Shown here: positions 18,046-25,976 of the stretch, in pieces
How the letters are laid out: each line of letters opens with the position of its first letter
Numbering within the stretch: position 1 is the stretch's first letter
Assembly (NCBI GenBank): GCA_963816975.1
Contig: CAWFMD010000006.1
Span: 1,240,001 to 1,304,000, forward strand
Direction: 5' to 3'
Source: DASRIA01 sp963816975
GTDB lineage: Bacteria; Actinomycetota; Thermoleophilia; Solirubrobacterales; JBBDJG01
DNA length: 64,000 bases
Program-made: the position numbers and the translations under genes
The notes under the pieces: model-generated
Databases searched by the model: none
What the model was told of the DNA's origin: nothing
What the model saw: the letters and a program-made list of their open reading frames with translations, nothing else

Positions 18046-19524
18046 ATGATTCTTGCCATCGACCAGGGGACGACCGGAACCACCTGCCTGCTGTTCGACG
18101 AGGAAGGGCGGCTGCGCGGGCGCGCCTATCGCGAGTTCACGCAGCATTTCCCCCAGCCGGGCTGGGTGGAGCACGATGCCTCCGAGATCTGGGACGTGAC
18201 GCGCGTGGTCGCGCACGAGGCGCTCGTGTCCGCGGACGTCGCCGCCGGGGCGCTGAGCGCTGTGGGCATCACGAACCAGCGCGAGACGGTCGTCGCGTGG
18301 GACGAGCGCACCGGCCGGCCGCTGCACAATGCGATCGTGTGGCAGGACCGCCGCACGGCGGCGCGCTGCGATGCGCTGCGCGCGCAGGGTCTCGAGGAAG
18401 TCGTGCGGCAGCGCACTGGCCTCGTGATCGATCCGTACTTCTCCGGCACCAAGATCGAGTGGATGCTCCAGCACGTCGAGGGGCTGCGCGAGCGGGCCAC
18501 GCAGGGCGGCGTGCGCTTCGGGACGATCGACGCGTGGCTTGCATACAACCTCACGGGCCGCACCGTCACGGACTACTCGAACGCCTCGCGGACGATGCTG
18601 TTCGACATCACCGCGCTCGAATGGAGCGACGAGCTGTGCGACGCGCTCGGCGTGCCGGTGGCGGCCCTGCCGGAGGCGGTGCCTTCCGCCGAGGTGCTCG
18701 GCGAGACGGACCCGGACGCCTTTCACGGCGCGCGCGTGCCGGTCTCCGGGATGGCCGGGGACCAGCAGGCTGCGTTGTTCGGGCAGGCCTGTCTGCAGCC
18801 CGGGCTCGGCAAGAACACCTACGGAACGGGCAGCTTCGTGTTGCAGAACGCCGGGCCGCAGCCGCCGCCCGTGCGCGCTGGGCTGCTCAACACGATCGCA
18901 TGGGGAATCGGCGGGCGCGTGGACTACGCAGTCGAGGCCAGCGTGTTCGTGACCGGCGCGGCCGTGCAGTGGCTGCGTGACGGCCTCGGCATCATCCGCA
19001 CGGCCGCCGAGACCGAGCCGCTCGCCGCATCGCTGGACTCGAACGACGGGGTGTACTTCGTGCCGGCGCTCACGGGCCTCGGCTCGCCGCACTGGGATCC
19101 CTACGCGCGCGGCACGATCGTGGGCCTCACGCGCGGCAGCGGGCGCGCCCAGCTGGCACGGGCGGCGCTGGAGTCCATCGCCTACCAGACCGTCGACGCC
19201 GTGGAGGCGATGGTCGCCGCCTCCGGGAAGCCGCTGCACGAGCTGCGCGCGGACGGCGGCGCCGTCAGCAACGGCTGGCTGATGCAGTTCCAGGCGGACA
19301 TGCTCGGCTGTCCGGTGGTGGTCCCGGAGGTGTCCGAGACGACGGCGCTGGGCGCGGCCTACCTGGCCGGGGTCGGCACCGGCACTTGGACCGTCGCAGA
19401 CGTCCAGTCTCTGTGGCGTGAGGCGGCCCGCTACGAGCCCCGCATGGGTCCCGACCAGCGCGCGGCTCTGCTGGCGGACTGGCGGCGGGCGCTCGAGCGG
19501 TCGAAGCGGTGGGCCGCCGAATAG
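18046..19524 (+). CDS. glpK: Glycerol kinase
   Basis: 492 residues from the ATG at 18046, the normal family length. FGGY signatures: the ATP loop AIDQGTTGTT at residues 4-13, NQRET, VWQDRRTA, GTIDAWLAYNLTG, MAGDQQAALFGQ with the catalytic Asp, and ADGGAVSNGWLMQFQADMLG near residue 405. It phosphorylates glycerol to sn-glycerol-3-phosphate. The next gene downstream is a PlsC-like acyltransferase, which would use glycerol-phosphate lipids. No glpF or glpD is present. Confidence 0.96.
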   Translation: MILAIDQGTTGTTCLLFDEEGRLRGRAYREFTQHFPQPGWVEHDASEIWDVTRVVAHEALVSADVAAGALSAVGITNQRETVVAWDERTGRPLHNAIVWQDRRTAARCDALRAQGLEEVVRQRTGLVIDPYFSGTKIEWMLQHVEGLRERATQGGVRFGTIDAWLAYNLTGRTVTDYSNASRTMLFDITALEWSDELCDALGVPVAALPEAVPSAEVLGETDPDAFHGARVPVSGMAGDQQAALFGQACLQPGLGKNTYGTGSFVLQNAGPQPPPVRAGLLNTIAWGIGGRVDYAVEASVFVTGAAVQWLRDGLGIIRTAAETEPLAASLDSNDGVYFVPALTGLGSPHWDPYARGTIVGLTRGSGRAQLARAALESIAYQTVDAVEAMVAASGKPLHELRADGGAVSNGWLMQFQADMLGCPVVVPEVSETTALGAAYLAGVGTGTWTVADVQSLWREAARYEPRMGPDQRAALLADWRRALERSKRWAAE

Positions 19525-19577
19525 GGCGCGCACGATGCTGTAACGCGCCCCCGGCGCGGGTGTAGCAACCCTCGTCC

Positions 19578-20333
19578 GTGAAGCCCCAGGTCTACATCGA
19601 TCCCCGCCCGGCCGAGTACTTCACGAAGTACCACGACCGCGTCCGCACGCGCCGGCCGGACTGGATCTACCGCCTGGCGCGGGTCGTCCTCACGCCGCCG
19701 ATCCTGTCCCTCTACCGCTACCGGGCGATCGACGTCGCGAACGTCCCCGCGCGCGGGCCGGTGCTGCTCGCGCCGAACCACTTCAGCTATCTCGACCACT
19801 TCTTCGTGGCGGTGCTGCTGCGGCGCGAGGTGCAGTTCATGGCCAAGTCCCAGCTCTTCAGGCCTCCGTTGCTCGACTTCATCATCAACCACGGCGGCAC
19901 GTTCCCCGTCCGCCGGGGCCATCGCGACGAGGAGGCATTCATCACCGCCAACTCGATCTTCGACCGCGGCGGCACGGTGCTGATGTACGCGGAGGGTGGG
20001 CGCCAGCGCACGAAGGAGATGGGTCAGCCCAAGCCGGGCCTCGGCAGGTTGGCGCTCGAATCCGGCGTGCCGGTGGTGCCGATCGCGATCCACGGCTCCG
20101 AGCACGCGCGCGAGGCCAAGCAGGGCGTGCTGCCGAAGGTGACGGTGCAGTTCGGCTCCCCGGTGAGGTTCGAGCGCCTCGAGCATCCTGCGCGCGAGCG
20201 CTCGCAGGAAGTCGCCGAGCTGGTCTTCGACCGCGTGCGCACGATGTACCAGGCGCTCACCCAGGAGGGCCGCAGCGGGGTGCTCGAGAGCATCCGCCGC
20301 GAGCGCCGCGAAGGCGCTCCCGTCCCCGGCTGA
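19578..20333 (+). CDS. 1-acyl-glycerol-3-phosphate acyltransferase (PlsC family)
   Basis: 251 residues, GTG start. Catalytic block I is NHFSYLDHFF (residues about 73-82, NHx4D), block III is YAEGGRQRT (about 136-144, EGxR), block IV PVVPIAI. A hydrophobic N-terminal stretch (RLARVVLTPPILSLYRY) would hold it at the membrane. It esterifies lysophosphatidate or a related acceptor. Position directly after glycerol kinase is consistent with phospholipid or triacylglycerol assembly. A wax ester synthase/DGAT lies at the far end of the window. Confidence 0.9.
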   Translation: MKPQVYIDPRPAEYFTKYHDRVRTRRPDWIYRLARVVLTPPILSLYRYRAIDVANVPARGPVLLAPNHFSYLDHFFVAVLLRREVQFMAKSQLFRPPLLDFIINHGGTFPVRRGHRDEEAFITANSIFDRGGTVLMYAEGGRQRTKEMGQPKPGLGRLALESGVPVVPIAIHGSEHAREAKQGVLPKVTVQFGSPVRFERLEHPARERSQEVAELVFDRVRTMYQALTQEGRSGVLESIRRERREGAPVPG

Positions 20334-20339
20334 TCCCGC

Positions 20340-20801
20340 TCAGTCGTTCCGGCGCACGTGCCAGTGGACTGTCATCTCCGCCACCCTGGCCCCCCGCGCG
20401 TCGGTCAAGCCCACCTGCACCGCGAACTCGACCTTGCCGTCCGCCTCCAGCCGTGACAGCAACTCGTCCCTGGTTTCCTGGAGGGTGCCCGTCGCGGTGA
20501 TCGGGCCTTTCGCCAGCTTCAGGTAGGAGATGTCGGCCGTGCGAGCCAGGGGCGTGATGTTGCCCATGTGCTCCGCGAACGCGCCCACGAATGCGGCCCC
20601 CGACGCCGCCTCGCCCGCCGAGAACAGCGCGCCGGCGTGTTGGGAACCGACGTGGTTGTGCAGATGGTCGTCGTCGGGCAGGACGACCACACCGGTGCCG
20701 TCGCCCACCTCCGACACCGACAGGCCCAGGTAGCGGTTGTACGGGATCGCGGCTTCCATCCCTGCACGAACGGCTTCGTAGTCCAACTGGGTCACCTCCA
20801 T
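20340..20801 (-). CDS. Hotdog-fold thioesterase-like protein (DUF4442/PaaI type)
   Basis: 153 residues from the ATG at 20801; the residues upstream in the same frame are antisense noise. The hotdog signature is HLHNHVGSQHAGALFSAGEAASG (residues about 46-68): HxxxxG followed by the central helix. The later TADISYLKLAKGPITATG and GARVAEMTVHWHV strands follow. Such proteins hydrolyse acyl-CoA thioesters in the cytoplasm. It converges on the PlsC gene and diverges from an epoxide hydrolase with only 16 bases between the two starts. Confidence 0.8.
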   Translation of the reverse strand: MEVTQLDYEAVRAGMEAAIPYNRYLGLSVSEVGDGTGVVVLPDDDHLHNHVGSQHAGALFSAGEAASGAAFVGAFAEHMGNITPLARTADISYLKLAKGPITATGTLQETRDELLSRLEADGKVEFAVQVGLTDARGARVAEMTVHWHVRRND

Positions 20802-20817
20802 AGGATGTGCGGCGAAG

Positions 20818-21750
20818 ATGGGGAACGCTAACGGGAACCGGGACTTTGCCGTTGAGCGTGCGACCGTCCGGGACGGGGTGGACCTCGCATACGTGCGGGC
20901 CGGCGTGGGCGGCTTCCCACTCCTGCTGCTCCACGGCTGGCCCGAGACGAAGCGCATCTGGTGGCGCAACATCGTGCCCTTGGCCGAGGCGGGATTCGAG
21001 GTGATTGCGCCGGATCTGCGCGGCTACGGCGATTCAGGGGTGGCGCCGGACGGGTTCTACGATCCGGCGACGCACGCGCGCGACATGCATGCGCTGCTGA
21101 CCGACGTGCTGGGACACGAGCGCTGCGCGGCCGCGGGGGGCGACGTCGGGGGCGTGGTGATCCAGGACCTCGGGCTGCGCTTTCCGGGCTTCGTCGTGCG
21201 CCAGTGTTTGTTCAACACCGTGCCGCCGGTGCTGCCCGCGCTGTACGAGGGAGCGGGGATCCCGCCGGGGATCCCCCGCGACGTGCGGATGGCGTCCGAC
21301 TACTTCCGGCGCCAGGGCCGCGATGCCGACGGCCTCGCCGCCGAGCTCGACACGCCGGACCGGCGCAGGCGCTACATCGCGCAGTTCTACGGCTCGCGTT
21401 TCTGGGCCGCGCCGGGCGGTTTCACTCCCGCCGACGTCGACTTCATGACCGAGCCCTTCGCGGACGCCGGCAAGCTGCGCGCGAGCTTCGGGATCTACGA
21501 GACGGCGCTGGGCACGCGCGCCGCGAGCGAGCCGCCGCGCCTGTTCGAGCCCAACCCCGTGCCGACCCTGGTGTTGTACGGGCCGGAGGACCACGTCCTG
21601 CAGCGGGACTTCGTCGAGCGCTGCGAAGTTGCCTTCACCGAGTGCATCGGCCCGTTCGTGGTGCCGCGCGCCGGCCATTTCCTCCAATGGGAGCGGCCCG
21701 ACGTGCTCGATCGGAGTCTGGTCTACTTCTTCGCCGACCTGAGGAGATGA
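20818..21750 (+). CDS. Alpha/beta hydrolase, epoxide-hydrolase type
   Basis: 310 residues. The oxyanion motif HGWP (residues about 40-43) and an aspartate nucleophile in GGDVGG (about 104-109) are diagnostic of epoxide hydrolases and haloalkane dehalogenases rather than serine esterases. The catalytic His is in AGHFLQWERP near residue 285 and the charge-relay acid in YGPEDHVL. Cap-domain tyrosines that activate the epoxide are plausible (FYGSRFW). It opens an epoxide to a diol, or less likely removes a halogen. It runs 7 bases ahead of an SDR gene, suggesting cotranscription. No good ribosome site precedes the ATG. Confidence 0.87.
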   Translation: MGNANGNRDFAVERATVRDGVDLAYVRAGVGGFPLLLLHGWPETKRIWWRNIVPLAEAGFEVIAPDLRGYGDSGVAPDGFYDPATHARDMHALLTDVLGHERCAAAGGDVGGVVIQDLGLRFPGFVVRQCLFNTVPPVLPALYEGAGIPPGIPRDVRMASDYFRRQGRDADGLAAELDTPDRRRRYIAQFYGSRFWAAPGGFTPADVDFMTEPFADAGKLRASFGIYETALGTRAASEPPRLFEPNPVPTLVLYGPEDHVLQRDFVERCEVAFTECIGPFVVPRAGHFLQWERPDVLDRSLVYFFADLRR

Positions 21751-21757
21751 GGGAGCG

Positions 21758-22555
21758 ATGTCGATTCAACTGACAGGGAGCACAGCGCTGGTGACCGGCG
21801 CGAGCGGGGGAATCGGCCAGGCGATCGTGCGCGCGTTGAGCGAGCGCGGTGCGCAGGTGATCGCGAGCGGGCGCCGGCGCGACGTGCTCGACGGGCTCGC
21901 GGGTGCGCTCGACGGCGTCGAGCCGCTGGTCGCGGACCTCTCCGATCCGGCACAGGTCGCCGCCCTGGTGGACGGACGCCGGATCGACGTGCTGGTCGCG
22001 AACGCGGCGCTGCCTGCGTCGGGCCGGCTCGACAGCTTCACCCCGGAGCAGATCGACCGCGCGCTGGACGTGAACCTGCGGGCGCCCATGCAGCTCGCGC
22101 GGTCGCTGGTCCCGCCCATGCTCGAGCGCGGCGCCGGCCATCTGGTGTTCGTCTCGTCGCTGTCGGGCAAGTTCGCGAGCGCCGGCGCCTCCGTCTACAA
22201 CGCGACCAAGTTCGGCCTGCGCGGTTTCGGATTCGCGCTCCACGAGGAGCTGCGCGGCACGGGTGTGGGGGTGACCACCGTGTTCCCCGGCTTCATCCGC
22301 GAAGCCGGCATGTTCGCCGACAGCGGGGTGGAACTGCCCAGGGGCGTCGGCAGCCGCCGGCCCGAGGACGTGGCCCGCGCCGTGATCGCCGGCATCGACA
22401 AGGGCCGCGCCGAGCTCGACGTCGCGCCCAGGTCGCTCGCGTTCGGGGCGCGGATGTTCGGGTTCGCCCCCGCGATGATCGCCGGCGTCAACCGCCGCTT
22501 GGGGTCCGACCCGCTGGCCGACGCGATCGCCGAGGGCCAGCGCGACAAGCGCTAG
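21758..22555 (+). CDS. Short-chain dehydrogenase/reductase
   Basis: 265 residues. The NAD(P) loop is TGASGGIG (residues about 13-20), followed by NAALPASG as the NNAG-equivalent, and the active site Ser in VFVSSLSG with Tyr-x-x-x-Lys in VYNATKFG near residue 147. Basic residues after the second strand (ASGRRRD) favour NADPH. Ordinary classical SDR length. The gene follows the epoxide hydrolase and overlaps the next, converging gene by 4 bases at the stop codons. Substrate unknown. Confidence 0.92.
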   Translation: MSIQLTGSTALVTGASGGIGQAIVRALSERGAQVIASGRRRDVLDGLAGALDGVEPLVADLSDPAQVAALVDGRRIDVLVANAALPASGRLDSFTPEQIDRALDVNLRAPMQLARSLVPPMLERGAGHLVFVSSLSGKFASAGASVYNATKFGLRGFGFALHEELRGTGVGVTTVFPGFIREAGMFADSGVELPRGVGSRRPEDVARAVIAGIDKGRAELDVAPRSLAFGARMFGFAPAMIAGVNRRLGSDPLADAIAEGQRDKR

Positions 22556-23424
22556 GTCGTCGCCGCGGCCGGCTCCCGCGCGAGCTCGGCGATCAGCTTC
22601 GCGAGGCGCTCGGGCTGGTCCTCCGACACGTACGTGTAGCTGTCGTCGATCTTCTCCAGCCGCCCCTGCGGGAAGTCGCGTGCCAGCCGCTCGGCGTCGG
22701 TCACCTTGAAGAAGTCCTTCTCGGTGCCCCACGCCATCAGCACCGGCTTGTCGAAATCCTTGAAGCGCGCCGCCGCATCCAGCAGGTCGCGTTTGCGGAC
22801 GCCCTTGAGCAGCTTGGTCGCGTCGCGGCGGACGCCCGCGTCGTTCAGGATCGGGCGGATCCAGCCGGCGCTGATCTCGTCCGGGACGCCGCGCTTCGAC
22901 AGCCATCCGAACGCAATGGGGAGCCTCCTCGCCGGGGCTACGCGCATCGGCTGCGCGAGCGCCCACAGGAAGCCCGGCAGCTTCGCGCCGTGGAAGAGGA
23001 ACGCGAACATGCGCGGCGGAAAGTTGTCGTAGGCATCGCAGTTCGTGAGCACCAGGCGGCCGATGCGCTCCGGGTGGCGGGTGACGACGAGCTGGCACAG
23101 TGCCCCACCGGTGTCATTGCCGACGAGCGTGACGTTCTCCAGGTCGAGCGCTTCCAGGAAGTCCGCGATCAAGCGGGCGTTCCCGATCGGGGACAGGTCG
23201 GCGTCGGGGTTCATCGCGGGTGTATGCGACCCGAGCGGCAGATCCGGCGCGATGCAGCGGAAGTCCTTCGCCAGCTCAGGCACCACCTTCCGCCAGAGAT
23301 CAGCGTTCACCAGAGCGCCGTGCACGAACACGATCGGCTCCCCCGTTCCGCGCTCGCGGTAGCGCACGGTGCCCTGCCGCAGCTCTACCTCTTTTTCCTG
23401 TCCAAGCGCTTCGGAAATCGCCAT
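22552..23424 (-). CDS. Alpha/beta hydrolase with atypical catalytic His position
   Basis: 290 residues. The fold is clear: IVFVHGALVNADLW oxyanion motif, CIAPDLPLGSH, and the nucleophile elbow VGNDTGGALCQ with Asp as nucleophile (about 102-110). PVLMAWGTEKDFF should carry the relay acid. Where the catalytic His normally stands (pattern GHFxxxExP), the sequence is DSYTYVSEDQPERL, with no His. A haloalkane-dehalogenase-like ancestor with altered or lost chemistry is therefore likely. It is divergent from a TetR gene 99 bases away, which is probably its regulator. Confidence 0.8.
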   Translation of the reverse strand: MAISEALGQEKEVELRQGTVRYRERGTGEPIVFVHGALVNADLWRKVVPELAKDFRCIAPDLPLGSHTPAMNPDADLSPIGNARLIADFLEALDLENVTLVGNDTGGALCQLVVTRHPERIGRLVLTNCDAYDNFPPRMFAFLFHGAKLPGFLWALAQPMRVAPARRLPIAFGWLSKRGVPDEISAGWIRPILNDAGVRRDATKLLKGVRKRDLLDAAARFKDFDKPVLMAWGTEKDFFKVTDAERLARDFPQGRLEKIDDSYTYVSEDQPERLAKLIAELAREPAAATT

Positions 23425-23485
23425 CTCGACTCTCCTTCGATTCGTTCGGTGTCAACCAAGCGTGTGGGTACGCTGAAATCTCCGG

Positions 23486-23526
23486 TTGCCATACGTACAG
23501 CCTGTATCTAACATACATACAGTATG
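23486..23526 (+). promoter_or_regulatory. Promoter and palindromes before the TetR gene
   Basis: A -35-like TTGCCA (23486-23491), 17 bases, and a -10-like TAACAT (23509-23514) predict transcription starting about 3 bases before the ATG at 23524, so the mRNA would be nearly leaderless. Two inverted repeats overlie it: TACAG-C-CTGTA (23496-23506) and CATAC-N5-GTATG (23512-23526), the second including the start codon. They are good candidates for autorepression and for control of the divergent hydrolase gene. Confidence 0.55.
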
Positions 23527-24141
23527 AATGTCAAGAACCGCAAAGCCGAGCAGTCCGAGGCCACGCGCAACGCCCTGATCGAGGCCGCGCGCGGCCTGTT
23601 CAGCGAGCGGGGCTATGCCGGCGTCTCGACCGAGGAGATCGTGCGGCTGGCGGGAGTCACCCGCGGCGCCCTGTACCACCACTTCCGCGACAAGCAGGAC
23701 CTGTTCACCGCGGTGGTCGAGCGCCTCGAGCAGCAACTGATGGAGCAGGTGGCCGGCGCTGCCATGGCCGAGCCCGATCCCTGGGAGCAGCAGCTCGTCG
23801 CGGTGGGCGCCTTTCTCGACGGCTGCCTCGACCCGGCCGTGCAGCGGGTGATCCTCACCGACGCGCCCTCGGTGCTGGGCCTCACCGCGTGGCGTGAGAT
23901 CGAGGCGCGCTACGGCCTCGCGCTCGTGCGCGGCGGACTGCAGTCGATGGTGGACGCCGGACTGATCGAAGACCAGCCACTGGAGCCGCTCTCCCACATG
24001 CTGCTCGGGGCGATGGCCGAGGCCGGCCTGCTGATCGCCCACGCCGACGACGCGCAGGCGGCGCGCCGCGAGGTCGGCGAGAGCCTCGTGCGCCTGCTCG
24101 CCGGTTTACGCGTCGTTCGCCGGGACGATCATCACTCGTAG
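23524..24141 (+). CDS. TetR/AcrR family transcriptional regulator
   Basis: 205 residues. The N-terminal HTH is complete: IEAARGLFSERGYAGVSTEEIVRLAGVTRGALYHHFRDK (residues about 19-58). The C-terminal ligand domain is helical and includes DAPSVLGLTAWREIEARYG and HMLLGAMAEAGLLIA, resembling the TetR_C subgroup with an alanine/leucine-rich dimer face. The ATG sits inside a palindrome (see 23486-23526). The divergent alpha/beta hydrolase is the obvious target. Its end overlaps the MBL gene by 10 bases, tail to tail. Confidence 0.93.
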   Translation: MNVKNRKAEQSEATRNALIEAARGLFSERGYAGVSTEEIVRLAGVTRGALYHHFRDKQDLFTAVVERLEQQLMEQVAGAAMAEPDPWEQQLVAVGAFLDGCLDPAVQRVILTDAPSVLGLTAWREIEARYGLALVRGGLQSMVDAGLIEDQPLEPLSHMLLGAMAEAGLLIAHADDAQAARREVGESLVRLLAGLRVVRRDDHHS

Positions 24142-25031
24142 CGGGGCTGCAGCTGCGCCCACGCCTCGGGATCGTGGCCCGGGATGATCAGCGCGTCCGG
24201 GTTCTCGCGCCGGTAGAGGCGGATCTCGCCGACCGAGCGGTGCCACTTGTGCTCGTCGGCCATCACCCATCCGCGCCGCTCGTCGTCGATCGTACGCGTG
24301 AAGTAGACGGCATCGCCGGTGACGAGCGCCTCGCGGTCCTGCAGCCGCAGGATCACGGACTGGTGGCCGTGCGTGTGCCCGGGAGTCGCGACGAGTCGCA
24401 CGGAGCCGTCCCCGAACAGGTCGTAGGAGCGCCCGAACGTGGAGTAAGAGTCGATCACCGGGCTGTCGTAGGGCACCTCCTTGTACTCGACCGCGTGCTC
24501 GACGTGGTGCCGCACATAGCCGTTCAGCATCGGGCGCGACCCGTGGAACGCGCGCCACTCGCCCGCCCCCAGCACATACGTCGCGGACGTGAACTGGGAG
24601 ATCGCGGAGGCGTGGTCCATGTGCAGGTGCGTCATGATCGCCACCCGCACGTCGCTGGGCTCGATGGCCTTCTGCTCGCGCAGCTGCGCGGAGAGGGCCT
24701 GCTCGGGGGTCATGTGAATGGTGTACAGCTGGGCGGGCAGCCGCCCCAAATTCTGCTTCGGGTCCGTCGCGACCGAAGGATGGAAGCCCGTGTCGATGAT
24801 CATCGGCCCGGCGCCCGGATGCTCGACCAGGAACGCGACGATCGGCAGCTTGATCACGTTCTTCCGGTCGAAGAGCGTTTGCCTCACCACTCCCGCCCTG
24901 CCCTTGGTCATGGCCATGAACTCCGGGGGCGAGTCCATGTACGCGCACACCATCGGGTGCAGGACGACGGTCGCGCCCGCCTGACCCCCGGGCAGCGGCT
25001 TGGTCAGCCGGCTGGGCTCGGCCAACGCCAC
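24132..25031 (-). CDS. Metallo-beta-lactamase-fold hydrolase (AHL-lactonase-like)
   Basis: 299 residues, GTG start. The zinc site is THLHMDHAS (HxHxDH, residues about 134-140), second His in TPGHTHGHQS, bridging Asp in VTGDAVYF and final His in PGHDPEAW. Order and spacing match the AttM/AiiA-like quorum-quenching lactonase group, but that group also contains many lactonases and thioesterases of unknown substrate. It is the last gene of the SDR-RidA-MaoC operon, one base after the MaoC stop. A lactone or thioester intermediate of that pathway is the simplest guess. Confidence 0.87.
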   Translation of the reverse strand: MALAEPSRLTKPLPGGQAGATVVLHPMVCAYMDSPPEFMAMTKGRAGVVRQTLFDRKNVIKLPIVAFLVEHPGAGPMIIDTGFHPSVATDPKQNLGRLPAQLYTIHMTPEQALSAQLREQKAIEPSDVRVAIMTHLHMDHASAISQFTSATYVLGAGEWRAFHGSRPMLNGYVRHHVEHAVEYKEVPYDSPVIDSYSTFGRSYDLFGDGSVRLVATPGHTHGHQSVILRLQDREALVTGDAVYFTRTIDDERRGWVMADEHKWHRSVGEIRLYRRENPDALIIPGHDPEAWAQLQPRYE

Positions 25032-25032
25032 G

Positions 25033-25509
25033 CTAGGCGTCCGCCCTTCGTTTCAGCAAGACCTTCGTGATCGACTTGCAGACCGTCTCGTCGCGCTGGT
25101 TGAGGACCGCCTGGTGGAACGTGGCCAGTCCCATCGCGTCGTCGCGCTCCTCCTTCTCCCTCAGCTCGACGTGCACGCGGATCGTGTCGCCGATCTTGGT
25201 CGGTGCGAAGAAGCGCACCTTCTCCATCCCGTAGAACGCGACGATCGGGCCGGGCTGCATCGGGATCAGGCCCGCCGCGTAGGAGAGCACGAGCATGCCG
25301 TGTGCGATCCGCTCGCCAAAGATCGTCTTCGACGCCCACTCGGCGTCGACGTGCAGCGGATACGTGTCCCACGTGAGCGCAGCGAAGTTGACGATGTCCG
25401 CCTCGGTGATCGTCCTGCCCTTCGTGGTGAACGAGTCGCCCACCTCGATGTCGTCCATGTAGCGCGCGAACAGGTCGGGCTCGGTGCCCATGTGCTTCCC
25501 AACAGTCAT
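25033..25509 (-). CDS. MaoC-like (R)-specific enoyl-CoA hydratase
   Basis: 158 residues from the ATG at 25509, which has GGAGG five bases upstream and overlaps the RidA stop as ATGA. The hydratase-2 motif is TWDTYPLHVDAEWA (D and H of the catalytic dyad, residues about 47-55) followed by RIAHGMLVLSYAAGL. The C-terminal strand segment has LREKEERDDAMGLATF. Members hydrate trans-2-enoyl-CoA to (R)-3-hydroxyacyl-CoA. Its neighbours, an SDR and an MBL hydrolase, would act on the hydroxyacyl product or a lactone. Confidence 0.9.
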   Translation of the reverse strand: MTVGKHMGTEPDLFARYMDDIEVGDSFTTKGRTITEADIVNFAALTWDTYPLHVDAEWASKTIFGERIAHGMLVLSYAAGLIPMQPGPIVAFYGMEKVRFFAPTKIGDTIRVHVELREKEERDDAMGLATFHQAVLNQRDETVCKSITKVLLKRRADA

Positions 25510-25976
25510 GACACCTCCACGATTGCCTCGACTTCGACTGACATCTCGAACGGCAGCTCCGCCGCTCCGATCGCCGAGCGCGCGTGGCGCCCAGCGTCCT
25601 CCCACAGCTCCATCACGAGCTCGCTGAACCCGTTGATCACACCCGGCGTGCCGCTGAAGCCGGGCGCGCAGTTCACGAGGCCGAGTGCCTTCACCCAGCC
25701 GGTCACGCGGTCCAGATCGCCGAGCTCCTGTGCGAGCGAGGCGCACATCGACAAGGCGGTCAGGCGCGCGGCCTCGTAACCGCGCTCGGGGGACACGTCC
25801 GCCCCGACCTTCCCCCGCACGAGCACATCCCCGCCGTCCAGCGGCCCGTGGCCCGAGATGTACGCGTAGTCGCCGCTGACGCGCACCCACTTGAACGGCA
25901 GGACGACCCCGGGAGGGGCGGCCGGGGGCGCCGGCAGCTCCAGACCCAGCCGCGCGAGACGGTCGGCGACCCGCAC
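25506..25976 (-). CDS. RidA/YjgF family protein
   Basis: 156 residues from a GTG at 25976 that shares one base with the upstream SDR stop. RidA-fold landmarks: YAYISGHGPL (residues about 38-47), GRVSPERGYEAARLTALSM-like helix with ADVSPERGYEAARL, VTGWVKALGLVNCAPGF, the GxxxAR equivalent HARSAIGAAELPFEMSVEVEAIVEV. RidA proteins deaminate reactive enamine/imine intermediates, or in side branches act on other small metabolites. Embedding in an SDR-MaoC-MBL operon is unusual for a housekeeping RidA and points to a pathway-specific role. Confidence 0.88.
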   Translation of the reverse strand: MRVADRLARLGLELPAPPAAPPGVVLPFKWVRVSGDYAYISGHGPLDGGDVLVRGKVGADVSPERGYEAARLTALSMCASLAQELGDLDRVTGWVKALGLVNCAPGFSGTPGVINGFSELVMELWEDAGRHARSAIGAAELPFEMSVEVEAIVEVS

